This document shows positions 44,150 through 52,234 of a DNA stretch of 64,000 bases, one piece after another (the first letter of the stretch is position 1; every line of letters starts with the position of its first letter). The stretch comes from Pollutimonas bauzanensis (GTDB lineage Bacteria; Pseudomonadota; Gammaproteobacteria; Burkholderiales; Burkholderiaceae_B), in assembly GCF_900129885.1 (NCBI RefSeq), contig NZ_FQXE01000020.1:1-64000 (forward strand), read 5' to 3'. The notes under the pieces were generated by a model, which was not told the DNA's origin, searched no databases, and saw only the letters and a program-made list of their open reading frames with translations. The position numbers and the translations under genes are program-made.

Positions 44150-44356
44150 CTATTCCAGCGTGAAGCCCACCTTGATCGACACCTGCCAGTGCGCCACCTT
44201 GCCCTCGACGACATGGCCGCGCGTTTCGGTAACGGTGAACCACTGGATGCCGCGCACGGTTTCATGCGCCTTGGCGATGGCCGTGCTCACGGCGTCTTCG
44301 ATGCTTGCGCTGGACGAACCGGTCAGTTCGAGTTGCTTGTAGACATGATGGCTCAT
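44150..44356 (-). CDS. Dodecin family flavin-binding protein
   Basis: The product is 68 aa from ATG 44356, with an AAGGAG ribosome site. Size and the sequence [20 protein letters not shown], followed by [20 protein letters not shown] and [20 protein letters not shown], match dodecin, the dodecameric flavin-storage protein, including the Trp that stacks on the flavin. It lies 82 bases downstream of the kaiC-like gene in the same direction and may share its transcript. Confidence 0.94.
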   Translation of the reverse strand: MSHHVYKQLELTGSSSASIEDAVSTAIAKAHETVRGIQWFTVTETRGHVVEGKVAHWQVSIKVGFTLE

Positions 44357-44438
44357 GGGGCCGCTCCTTATGGTCGATGGGCTGTGCAAGCCCCATCTTA
44401 GGGCGTTTGCCCCGGAACCACAATTGCCCGCGCCGGCT

Positions 44439-45899
44439 TCAGCGGCTGCCCGGGGCAATGACCGGCTGGCCCGACAGAATGCCCTGGTACGGCGTCAATG
44501 CCTGGCCTATCTTGATGCTGTCCTCTTCGATATCGAAGAAGCGGATGTCCTTGCTGTGGGCGCTGCCCCGGATTTTCACCACCGAGATCACGCGCTTCAA
44601 TTGCCCGGTAAGCTCGACATAGCGCAGCATGAGGATGGCGTCGGCCAGAAAAGCGTTGCCATATGAGCTGAAACGCAAATCCGTGTAGCGGTCTTCCAGT
44701 TCCGCCGTCATCAATACGGTCACCCCCATTCCGGTGAGCACCGCGACCATCCGATAAAGCGATTCGCGAAAATCCTCGCGGAATGCAGAAGCCAGCGCCA
44801 GCTCGAATCCGGCGAGGGAATCTATCACCACCCGCTTTGCCTGCATGCGGTTGATCATGCCAACCATGTTATGCAGGGTTTCGTCTATCGACAAATCGAG
44901 CGCGCGGGTGTCGATCAGGCCGACATCGCCATTGTCGATGAGCTTGTGCAATTGATAACTGAGCAGTTGATTGGGGCTTTTCTCGAACGCGGCGATCACG
45001 CCCGGCTCGCCCTTGCGCACGCCTTCGGCCAGGAACTGCGTGGCCAATATGGTTTTCCCCGAGCCGGAGGGGCCCACGGCCAGCATGGAATAGCCGATGG
45101 GCAGCCCTCCGCCCATCATGTCGTCCAGCAAAGGCACACCCAGCGACAGGCGCTTGTCGCCCGACAGCTGGAGCTTTTCCGCCAGCGGCGAAGCAATGAT
45201 CGTGCGCGGGAAAATATGCAGGCCATCGCCGCCTATGCGGAAGGTATGCAGCCCCGGGCTTTGCGCCTGCCCGCGCAATTTGACGACCTGTATCTTGCGC
45301 ACCATCGCGTCGCGGTGCATCAGCTGGGACAGCCAGAGGATGCCATCGGCGACCGTGGAAACGGGGCTCGATTCCGTTTCGGGCGCCGAATATTCCCCGA
45401 TCAGGAAAGTCGTCGCCTGCCAGCTTGCCATTTGCATGCCCAGCTGCTGCACGAAGCGCTGCAGGTTGAGCGGGCCATCATCGGTGGCCCGGCTTGCCTG
45501 TATGACCGAGCGGAAAGAATCGACGAATACCAGGGCGGGCGAAAACTTGCGCACTTCTTCGAGTATGCGCGCCAGCACCCGGTCGAAGTCCCCATCCAGG
45601 AGATCGGCGGAAAGGTTGACGAACTTGATGGAATCACGGGTTTTCCCGATATCGAAGAAAGAGAACTGCTGCTGGTAGCGCAGCATCTTCAATGGCGGCT
45701 CTCCCAATATCGTAAAGAACAAGGCGCGGCGGTCCGGATTCGCCAGGGAAAACATGATTTGATGCGCCAGGGTCGTCTTGCCGCAGCCCGGCGTGCCCGC
45801 GATCAGGTTGAAGGAATATTCCGGAAGGCCTCCGCCCAGCAATTCATCAAGCCCGGGAACTCCCGTTTCCAGGCGGCGTATGGTTACTTTCTGATTCAT
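44439..45899 (-). CDS. KaiC-like double RecA-domain ATPase
   Basis: The product is 486 aa with two RecA-like domains. Walker A motifs are GTPGCGKT at 35-42 and GPSGSGKT at 276-283; Walker B regions are ALVFVDSF and [12 protein letters not shown]. The overall design and the [14 protein letters not shown] / [15 protein letters not shown] repeats match KaiC. In the second domain the residues at the autophosphorylation positions S431/T432 of cyanobacterial KaiC appear to be Ala and Phe, and the paired Glu of the second active site is E306-K307. So a phosphorylation clock is unlikely. No kaiA or kaiB is nearby. It overlaps the 139-aa partner gene by 4 bases. Confidence 0.9.
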   Translation of the reverse strand: MNQKVTIRRLETGVPGLDELLGGGLPEYSFNLIAGTPGCGKTTLAHQIMFSLANPDRRALFFTILGEPPLKMLRYQQQFSFFDIGKTRDSIKFVNLSADLLDGDFDRVLARILEEVRKFSPALVFVDSFRSVIQASRATDDGPLNLQRFVQQLGMQMASWQATTFLIGEYSAPETESSPVSTVADGILWLSQLMHRDAMVRKIQVVKLRGQAQSPGLHTFRIGGDGLHIFPRTIIASPLAEKLQLSGDKRLSLGVPLLDDMMGGGLPIGYSMLAVGPSGSGKTILATQFLAEGVRKGEPGVIAAFEKSPNQLLSYQLHKLIDNGDVGLIDTRALDLSIDETLHNMVGMINRMQAKRVVIDSLAGFELALASAFREDFRESLYRMVAVLTGMGVTVLMTAELEDRYTDLRFSSYGNAFLADAILMLRYVELTGQLKRVISVVKIRGSAHSKDIRFFDIEEDSIKIGQALTPYQGILSGQPVIAPGSR

Positions 45900-46315
45900 C
45901 GTGGAAATTCCTTGTCGGCCGGAATCAAGGCGTCATCGCCCCAAGCCGAGCGTAAAATGCTGGTCGCGAACTGTTCGCCAATCAACAGGGCCAGCGTATC
46001 GCTGAAAATGATCAGCAATGCGATGCTGGCGTTGCTGGCTTCTGTATAGTCTTGCCCCTCGAGGCTGGATTTCAAATCCGCAAATTGGGCGCTGTTTTCC
46101 TGGGATGCATCGCCGCAAGCGAGCCACGGATAGGTCTCGCTGGCAAGGTGCACGCTGCGCGAATAGAGCGACAGGAAGCTTGTTTCACCGATGATGGAGC
46201 TCAGTTCGTAAGCAAGCCGGCCCCACAGCTTGATAGTGACATCAACAATGCCGGGAGCATGGCGCAGAACCGCCCGTTTTATCAGCAGGTGCCGTGGAGC
46301 TTCGATTAGTGTCAT
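45896..46315 (-). CDS. Unknown protein translationally coupled to the KaiC-like ATPase, 139 aa
   Basis: ATG 46315 has a perfect GGGGAG ribosome site 3 bases upstream and is preferred to the upstream TTG. The TGA overlaps the ATG of the kaiC-like gene (ATGA), so expression is coupled. The protein appears fully helical, with hydrophobic stretches IVDVTIKLWGRLAYELSSII and ASIALLIIFSDTLALLIGEQ and a few Cys and Trp. No family is recognised. Coupling makes a physical or regulatory partnership with KaiC likely. A KaiB fold (thioredoxin-like) is not apparent. Confidence 0.75.
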   Translation of the reverse strand: MTLIEAPRHLLIKRAVLRHAPGIVDVTIKLWGRLAYELSSIIGETSFLSLYSRSVHLASETYPWLACGDASQENSAQFADLKSSLEGQDYTEASNASIALLIIFSDTLALLIGEQFATSILRSAWGDDALIPADKEFPR

Positions 46316-46435
46316 AAACTCCCCAATGACCAATTACATTTTGCTGGGCTTGCGCCCTTTTCTTTTTGCCACATTGTATCCGGGTTTCGTACTAATCCCC
46401 CGATAGCGCCGCGGCGCCCTTGCCGGCCGGCTGGC

Positions 46436-47161
46436 CTAGAAACGCTCGTAGCCCAGCAAATAGCGCCACTGGCCCGGGGCCAGCCGCGCCATGGGCGCGC
46501 GCCCGATGCGGATGCGCTTGACGCCCAGCACCTGCAGGCCCACCTGCCGGCACATGTCCGCGATCAGGCCGGCGGGCGGATTCTTGAGGGCGAAGCGCAG
46601 CCGTGTTTCGTTCTGCCAACTGACTTTGGCGGGCGGCAGCGGCGCGCCGCGCCACGACAAGCCATGGTTCAAGCGCGCCAGCCCCTCGGCCGACAGCTCG
46701 CCCGCCACCTCGACCACGTATTCCTGCTCTATCCGGGCGGCGTCTTCCACCAGCTTGCGGACTATGCCGTGTTCCTGGGTGAATACCACCAGCCCGCTGG
46801 CGTCCGGGGCCAGCGGCATGATGAGTTCCAGGCCAATCAAGTCCCTTTTCACCAGATGCCGGCCTGAGCGGTCGTCGGGCGCCTGGTTCGCCGGCACGAG
46901 CAGATCCGACGCGGGCCGGGACCGCGCGCCGCTGCCGTAGCCCGGCGGCTTGTGCAGCAGGATGGTGGCCGGCTTGTGGTCCGCGGCGCTGGCGTTCTCG
47001 GCCAATTCGACCTGTTGCCGCGGCCCTATGCGAAAACCGGGCTCTTCGACCACGTGCCCATCCACGCTGACCCAGCCGCCCTGCACATAGTTCTCGGCCT
47101 CGCGGCGCGAGCAGGAAAGCAGGTCTGCAAGGTATTTGCTCAGGCGCAGGGTTTCGGTCAT
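46436..47161 (-). CDS. RluF/RsuA-like pseudouridine synthase family protein with degenerate active site
   Basis: The product is 241 aa from ATG 47161. An S4 RNA-binding domain is at about residues 5-55 (LRLSKYLADLLSCSRREAEN), followed by a pseudouridine-synthase-like domain (TILLHKPPGYGSG, EQEYVVEVAGELSAEGLARL, GLQVLGVKRIRIG, GQWRYL). The motif that should carry the catalytic Asp (GRLDxxTxGL) reads IMPLAPDASGLVVFT, with Ala118 at the Asp position. The RQIRRM-like stretch is also lost (AGLIADMCRQVG). It may therefore bind 23S rRNA without modifying it, or act as a repurposed RNA-binding protein. The alignment is by eye. Confidence 0.8.
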   Translation of the reverse strand: MTETLRLSKYLADLLSCSRREAENYVQGGWVSVDGHVVEEPGFRIGPRQQVELAENASAADHKPATILLHKPPGYGSGARSRPASDLLVPANQAPDDRSGRHLVKRDLIGLELIMPLAPDASGLVVFTQEHGIVRKLVEDAARIEQEYVVEVAGELSAEGLARLNHGLSWRGAPLPPAKVSWQNETRLRFALKNPPAGLIADMCRQVGLQVLGVKRIRIGRAPMARLAPGQWRYLLGYERF

Positions 47162-47466
47162 TGCGGGCCAGTCGGATAGGCGCGCCGTGGCGCGCGCCGC
47201 AAGGCTAGGGGAATGCCACGAGGCATTGTAGACGATGGCCTCGGCGGCATGCCGCAAGAGGCCCATCCGCGCCGCAAGGGTCTATGCCCTGCCTTTCATA
47301 GGCAAGGGCTAATTACCCTCAAGAAATTTCTATTTGTCCTAATTAATGATGGCCCCTATGATGGGCTCGCCGCGGCACACAGGCGCGGTCCGCGCATGGC
47401 GCCGGGAGACCGGGCAATAAGCTGGCTGCCCGGAAAAACAACTATTGAGCTAGGGGCAATATAAAA
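47162..47466. other. 305-base intergenic region upstream of the Bug remnant
   Basis: The spacer separates the divergent RluF-like gene and the Bug remnant / alpha-hydroxy-acid oxidase pair. No gene is seen; a candidate sigma-70 promoter lies in it and is listed separately. Confidence 0.45.
47334..47362 (+). promoter_or_regulatory. Candidate sigma-70 promoter
   Basis: TTGTCC (47334-47339) and TATGAT (47357-47362) are separated by exactly 17 bases; they match the -35 and -10 consensus at 4 and 5 of 6 positions. It lies about 105 bases upstream of the Bug remnant and the oxidase gene. Confidence 0.4.
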
Positions 47467-47682
47467 ATGATGAAAAGATTAGCGCTTTGTTTACTTGGCT
47501 GGATAATGGCGGCGCCGCTCGCACAGGCGAATGCCGACTATCCGTCGCGGCCGATCCGCCTGATAGTGCCCTTTCCCGCGGGCAGCGCTACTGGCGCCAT
47601 GGCCCGCGCCCCGGCGCCCATCGCCGCCCTGTTGAACAAGGTGTTTACGCAAGAACTGCCCAGCCGCCATGAATATCGATAG
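47467..47682 (+). pseudogene. Truncated Bug receptor remnant
   Basis: The 71-aa frame begins with a signal peptide (LALCLLGWIMAAPLAQANA) and the canonical Bug opening DYPSRPIRLIVPFPAGSATG. After about residue 45 the sequence loses the family pattern and stops. Intact Bug proteins are about 320-335 aa. The rest has been deleted, and the end of the remnant overlaps the oxidase start by 14 bases. The remnant may still give a short secreted peptide, but more probably only its promoter and ribosome site survive and now drive the oxidase. Confidence 0.8.
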
Positions 47683-48829
47683 CGCCGTCAATCTGGACGA
47701 TATACGCAAGCTCGCAAAGAAAAAGCTGCCAAAAATAGCTTTCGATTTCCTGGAGGGCGGCGTGGATGACGAACGGTGCCTGGAACGCAACCGCAAGGCG
47801 TTCGAACGCCATGCGCTGATTCCACGCTACCTGCGGGACGTATCCCGCCGCGATCAGTCCATGACATTGCTGGGCCGCAGCTATTCCAGCCCCTTCGGCA
47901 TTTCGCCCACGGGCATGGGCGGCCTGTTCAGGCCCAAGGCGGACCTCATGCTGGCCGAGGCGGCAGCCCAGGCCAACATCCCCTACCTGATGTCCAGCGC
48001 GAGCAACGATTCCCTGGAAGCCGCGGCCAGGCTCGCCCCCCGCAACACCTGGTTCCAGATGTATGGAACCCTGGACGACCGCATCAATGCCGACATGGTG
48101 CGCCGCGCGCGCGACGCCGGCATCGAGAACCTGGTCATCACCGTCGATGTCCCGGTCAATTCGAATCGCGAGCGCAATCGCAGGAATGGCTTTTCGAGGC
48201 CGCTGAAAATGACGCCCGCGATAGTCATGGAAGCGCTGGGCCATCCGCTCTGGATCATACGCTACCTGATGACCGGCGGCGTGCCGATGATGGAGAACTG
48301 GGCGCCCTACGCGCCCGAGGGCGCCACGCCCAGGGAAGTGGGCGAACTGTTCGGCACGCTGACGCCGGCGGCGATGGTGAATTGGGAAACCCTGGAGCGC
48401 TTCCGCGGGATATGGCCGGGTAAGATGGTCGTAAAAGGCATTCTGCATCCGGACGATGCGCTCCAGGCGGTGCGCGCCGGCGCCGACGGCATCATTGTGT
48501 CCAACCATGGCGGACGCCAGCTCGATGCGATACCGTCGCCGGTGGAAATGCTGCCGGCCATCCGCGGCGCCGTGGGCGATGAGGTGGAACTGATGCTCGA
48601 TAGCGGCGTGCGGCGGGGCTCGGACATCATCATCGCCATTTGCCTGGGCGCGCGCTTCGCCTTTTTCGGACGGCCGCCGCTATACGCCGTGGCGGCCGCT
48701 GGCGCCGAGGGCATCCAGAAAACGATACAGATCATGCAGAAGGAAATCGACATGGTCATGGCGCAGATTGGATGCGCCTCATTGACGCAGTTGCATGCGG
48801 GGTATTTATATACCGGCAGCAGCGCCTGA
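47669..48829 (+). CDS. FMN-dependent alpha-hydroxy-acid oxidizing protein
   Basis: The product is 386 aa, the typical length of the lactate/mandelate dehydrogenase and glycolate oxidase family. Signatures are IAFDFLEGGVDDERCLERNR near the start, SPFGISPTGMGGLFRP, WFQMYGTLDDR, VITVDVPVNSNRE, VVKGILHPDDA and the active-site His motif ISNHGG-type IVSNHGGRQLDAIPSP, then MLDSGVRRGSD. It oxidises an L- or alpha-hydroxy acid to the 2-oxoacid with FMN. It follows a promoter inherited from the Bug remnant. The precise substrate is unclear. Confidence 0.93.
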   Translation: MNIDSAVNLDDIRKLAKKKLPKIAFDFLEGGVDDERCLERNRKAFERHALIPRYLRDVSRRDQSMTLLGRSYSSPFGISPTGMGGLFRPKADLMLAEAAAQANIPYLMSSASNDSLEAAARLAPRNTWFQMYGTLDDRINADMVRRARDAGIENLVITVDVPVNSNRERNRRNGFSRPLKMTPAIVMEALGHPLWIIRYLMTGGVPMMENWAPYAPEGATPREVGELFGTLTPAAMVNWETLERFRGIWPGKMVVKGILHPDDALQAVRAGADGIIVSNHGGRQLDAIPSPVEMLPAIRGAVGDEVELMLDSGVRRGSDIIIAICLGARFAFFGRPPLYAVAAAGAEGIQKTIQIMQKEIDMVMAQIGCASLTQLHAGYLYTGSSA

Positions 48830-48937
48830 TACCGGATCCCACGGCGCGGTTCTCATAGCGGCACGATCAGCTTCAACCGGGACTTGCCGCCTCCAAAACG
48901 GTTCCTGGCCGTGCCGGGGGCCGATATCGTCACGGAC

Positions 48938-49726
48938 CTAGCCGAAACGCACCGAAACCGAACCAAGGTTTTGCATGCGCAGCGTCACGGCGTCTCCCGC
49001 CCGCAGCGCCACGGCCTCGGTAATGCCGCCCGACAAAATCAATGTGCCCGCCGGAATTTCCTCTCCCCTGAGCCCGAGCTGATTGGCGAGCATGGCGACC
49101 GCCGCCGCGGGATGGCCGAGCACCGCGGCCCCCGCGCCGAAAGCCACGGGCTCGCCGTTCTTTTCAAGCACGACGCCTATCGAACGCAAGTCCAGGCTGG
49201 CGACATCGCCCATTCTGCCGCCCACAACGAATCGGCTGGACGAGCAATTGTCGGCAACGACGCTCTTGAGATCGAATTTGAAGTCGCGGTAACGACTGTC
49301 GATGATTTCTATTGCGGGCATCACGAAGTCTGTCGCGGCGAGCACTGCGCCGATATGGCAACCCGGCCCGCGCAATACGCGCTTGGTCACGAAAGCGATC
49401 TCGGGCTCGACCTTGGGATGGATGAGCTCGCTGGTCTTGATCAGGCCGCCCTCGGGCACGCTGAAATAGTCCGCCAGAAAGCCGAACACAGGCGCCTCCA
49501 CACCCATCTGCTTCATTTTGGCATGAGAAGTCAGCCCCGCCTTGAGGCCCGCTATTCTGGCGCCGCGCGCCATCTTGCGGCGCTTGATCGCATTCTGGAT
49601 CGCATAGGCGTCGTCCCAGTCCATATCGGGATAATCGTCGGTGATCTTGTGCGTGTCTATCGCGCCCAGTTCACAGGTTTCCAGCCGTATGGCGAGCCGC
49701 TCTATGGTTTCCTGGTCTAGCTTCAT
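48938..49726 (-). CDS. dmpH: 4-Oxalocrotonate decarboxylase / 2-keto-4-pentenoate hydratase family
   Basis: The product is 262 aa of the FAH-like hydratase/decarboxylase family. It contains KAGLTSHAKMKQMGVEAPVF, HPKVEPEIAFVTKRVLRGPG and AIEIIDSRYRDFKFDLKSVV, with the E-x-E metal ligands and the Asp of the second shell. The order HMSD dehydrogenase, hydratase, decarboxylase equals dmpC-dmpE-dmpH of the meta-cleavage dehydrogenative branch, so this gene is most likely the decarboxylase that converts 2-oxo-3-hexenedioate to 2-oxopent-4-enoate. The two paralogues could be swapped; assignment rests on order and closer match. Confidence 0.85.
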   Translation of the reverse strand: MKLDQETIERLAIRLETCELGAIDTHKITDDYPDMDWDDAYAIQNAIKRRKMARGARIAGLKAGLTSHAKMKQMGVEAPVFGFLADYFSVPEGGLIKTSELIHPKVEPEIAFVTKRVLRGPGCHIGAVLAATDFVMPAIEIIDSRYRDFKFDLKSVVADNCSSSRFVVGGRMGDVASLDLRSIGVVLEKNGEPVAFGAGAAVLGHPAAAVAMLANQLGLRGEEIPAGTLILSGGITEAVALRAGDAVTLRMQNLGSVSVRFG

Positions 49727-49769
49727 GCTGGGACTCTCCTTTTGTCAGGCGCCTGCCCGCCCGCGGCCG

Positions 49770-50552
49770 TCAGGCAAAACGCGTGGCGCAGCCACCGATC
49801 CCGCCTACGGTGAGTTGCAAGTTGTCGCCCGGCTTGACGGCCACCATGGCACCCAGCGCGCCCGACAGAATGATTTCGCCAGCCTTCAGCGGAATGCCCA
49901 GCGCGCCCAGCGTATTGGCCAGCCATGCAACGGCGTTGACCGGCGAGCCCAGCGCCGCCGCTCCTGAGCCCGTAACCACGACTTCGCCGTTCTTTTCGAA
50001 CACCATGCCGCAAAGCGCAAGGTCCACCTTGCGCGGATCGACCAGCGCATTGCCAAGCACCAGCGCGCCACACGAGGCGTTATCGGCAATAGTGTCCTGG
50101 ATCGCTATCTTCCAATCGCGGATGCGCGAGTCGACGATCTCGAAACAGGCCATGACGCCTTCGGTAGCGGCAAGCACATCGGCCGCGCCCACTCCGGGGC
50201 CCGACAAATCCTTCTTCAACAAGAAGGCAATCTCGCCTTCCGCCTTGGGCTGAATCAATGAGTCGGCCGGTATGGCCTGCCCTTCGCCATAGATCATCGC
50301 GTCAAGCAGATAGCCGAAGTCGGGCTGGTAAACGCCCAGCATATTCATTACCGCCAGACTGGTGACTCCGACTTTCTTGCCGACAACCCGCTCGCCCGCC
50401 TGAAGGCGGCGCTCGATCATGCGCCGCTGCACCTGGTAGGCATCCTCGATGGACATGCCCGGATGGCGCTCACTGAGCGGGGCGACAACTTCGCGATTGA
50501 GCCATGCCTGGTACAACTCGTCGCCAAGCTGCGCGATACGGTTCTCATCCAT
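49770..50552 (-). CDS. dmpE: 2-Oxopent-4-enoate hydratase
   Basis: The product is 260 aa, same fold as its neighbour but with features of the hydratase (VGKKVGVTSLAVMNMLGVYQ, DFGYLLDAMIYGEG, QPKAEGEIAFLLKKDLSGPG, FEIVDSRIRDWKIAIQDTIA). It hydrates 2-oxopent-4-enoate to 4-hydroxy-2-oxopentanoate. Hydratase and decarboxylase form a complex in known meta pathways, which fits their adjacency (43 bases). The next enzymes, the aldolase and acetaldehyde dehydrogenase, are not in this window. Confidence 0.87.
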   Translation of the reverse strand: MDENRIAQLGDELYQAWLNREVVAPLSERHPGMSIEDAYQVQRRMIERRLQAGERVVGKKVGVTSLAVMNMLGVYQPDFGYLLDAMIYGEGQAIPADSLIQPKAEGEIAFLLKKDLSGPGVGAADVLAATEGVMACFEIVDSRIRDWKIAIQDTIADNASCGALVLGNALVDPRKVDLALCGMVFEKNGEVVVTGSGAAALGSPVNAVAWLANTLGALGIPLKAGEIILSGALGAMVAVKPGDNLQLTVGGIGGCATRFA

Positions 50553-50564
50553 TGCTGCGCCCCC

Positions 50565-52019
50565 TCAAAGCTTGATGCATATGTTTTTCAGTTGGGTATA
50601 GAATTCCAGCGAATGCACGCCGCCCTCGCGGCCTATGCCGGATTGCTTGGCGCCTCCGAACGGCGTGCGCAAGTCGCGCAGGAACCACGAATTGACCCAG
50701 GCCAGACCGGTCTCCATTTGTCCCGCGACGCGATGGGCGCGAGCCAGATCCCTGGTCCAGATGGCGCATGCCAGCCCGTAGTCGGTGTCATTGGCGCGGC
50801 GCACGGCTTCCTGTTCATCATCGAAAGGCTGGATCAGCGCGCAAGGCCCGAAAATCTCCTCGCGCGCGATGGGCGTATCGTCATCCAGACCCGTCCAGAT
50901 GGTGGGCTGCACCCACGCGCCCTCGGCAAGGTCCTCGGGAAGGTCGGGCACCCCGCCGCCGGTCACGACAATGGCGCCCAGCGACTTTGCCTTGTCATAG
51001 TACGACAGCACTTTGTTCTGGTGCTCCTTGGAGACCAATGGCCCCATCCCGGTGGCGCAGTCCTCGGGGCGGCCGAACTTGAGCGCTTCAGCGCCCTGCT
51101 TCAACGCCGCAACGAACTGGTCGAGGATGGCGCGTTCCACGTAAACCCGCTCGGTGCCCAGGCACACCTGTCCGCTGTTGGAAAACGCAGAAAGCAGAGT
51201 GCCTTGGACCGCCTCGTCGAAATCGCAATCCGCGAAGACGATGGCGGCATTCTTGCCGCCGAGCTCCAGCGACACTGGCCGCGCGCCCTGGGCCGCCGCC
51301 TTCATGATGGCCGAACCGGTGCGCGTTTCGCCGGTGAATGTAATGGCGTCGACGCCCGGATGTGTCGTCAGGAATTCGCCGGCCGACTGCGGGCCGAAGC
51401 CATGGACGACGTTGTATACGCCCTCGGGCACGCCCGCCTCGTTCATGACTTCGCCCAATAATGTCGCGGTCTGGGGAGTGATTTCGGACGGCTTGACTAC
51501 CACCGTATTGCCGCAAGCCAATGCCGGACCCACTTTCCATGTCATCAGTAGCAGGGGCAGGTTCCATGGACATACCGCCGCCACCACGCCCACCGGCCTG
51601 CGCAGCGCGTAATTGAGCGCGCCGCGCCCATCGGGCGTTGCCGTTTCAAAGAATTCGGTCGGCACGCTGGCGACGATATCGGCAAACACCTTGAAATTCG
51701 CGGCGCCGCGGGGAATATCGATATGGGCGGCCAGGCTGCGCGGCTTGCCGGTGTCCGCGCACTCGGCGGCCACGAATTCATCGAACCGCCTGTTGATGCC
51801 GTCGGCCACCGCGTTGAGCAACTCGACCCGCCGGGCTAGCGTCATGCCGCCCCAGGGCCCTTTGAGGGCGGCCCGCGCGGCCCTGACGGCGCCGTCCACC
51901 TGCGCCCGGCCAGCCTCGTGGACTTGAGCGATGAGCTTGTTGTCCAGCGGGGAGAACTTGTCGAATGTCCTGGACGTGGCAATGAACTCGCCATTGATGA
52001 AATTGAGAATCTGTTTCAC
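50565..52019 (-). CDS. dmpC: 2-Hydroxymuconic semialdehyde dehydrogenase
   Basis: The product is 484 aa of the NAD-dependent aldehyde dehydrogenase family. It shows VAAVCPWNLPLLLMTWKVGP, FTGETRTGSAIMKAA, the general-base Glu in VSLELGGKNAA, and the catalytic Cys in FSNSGQVCLGTERVYVE. The start MKQILNFINGEFIA and the ending VHSLEFYTQLKNICIKL resemble XylG/DmpC. It oxidises the ring-cleavage product to 2-hydroxymuconate. It heads the minus-strand dmpC-E-H run and has a promoter overlapped by a palindrome just upstream. Confidence 0.92.
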   Translation of the reverse strand: MKQILNFINGEFIATSRTFDKFSPLDNKLIAQVHEAGRAQVDGAVRAARAALKGPWGGMTLARRVELLNAVADGINRRFDEFVAAECADTGKPRSLAAHIDIPRGAANFKVFADIVASVPTEFFETATPDGRGALNYALRRPVGVVAAVCPWNLPLLLMTWKVGPALACGNTVVVKPSEITPQTATLLGEVMNEAGVPEGVYNVVHGFGPQSAGEFLTTHPGVDAITFTGETRTGSAIMKAAAQGARPVSLELGGKNAAIVFADCDFDEAVQGTLLSAFSNSGQVCLGTERVYVERAILDQFVAALKQGAEALKFGRPEDCATGMGPLVSKEHQNKVLSYYDKAKSLGAIVVTGGGVPDLPEDLAEGAWVQPTIWTGLDDDTPIAREEIFGPCALIQPFDDEQEAVRRANDTDYGLACAIWTRDLARAHRVAGQMETGLAWVNSWFLRDLRTPFGGAKQSGIGREGGVHSLEFYTQLKNICIKL

Positions 52020-52116
52020 GTATCGGCCCTCCCGCCGTAACTTGATGAGGCTTGAATCCTGATATCGTCGACGCCGGTCATAAGCCGCCAGGACTAGACA
52101 TGTGCGGTGTAATTTA

Positions 52117-52139
52117 TCGATATAATATATTTATATCGA
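52117..52139. promoter_or_regulatory. Perfect 9-bp inverted repeat, probable GntR operator
   Basis: TCGATATAA and TTATATCGA are exact inverted repeats around a TATAT centre. The element lies between the dmpC operon (minus) and the GntR gene (plus), over the -10 of the minus promoter. Repression by the adjacent GntR regulator is the natural hypothesis. Confidence 0.6.
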
Positions 52140-52150
52140 GATTTTTACAA
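52122..52150 (-). promoter_or_regulatory. Candidate promoter of the meta-pathway dehydrogenase operon
   Basis: On the minus strand TTGTAA (52150-52145) and TATTAT (52127-52122) are separated by 17 bases, matching -35 at 4 of 6 and -10 at 5 of 6 positions. It is about 100 bases upstream of dmpC. The -10 is covered by the palindrome at 52117-52139. Confidence 0.5.
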
Positions 52151-52234
52151 TATCTAAATCAGATCGAGCTTTTTGTCGGCTAAAATCATTCACAATTTTT
52201 CGATAAAACTTAATAATTTCATGAACCTGAAACC

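Noticed and set aside
44439-45899. A circadian clock locus
   Set aside because: kaiA and kaiB are absent and the KaiC phosphosites appear to be replaced.
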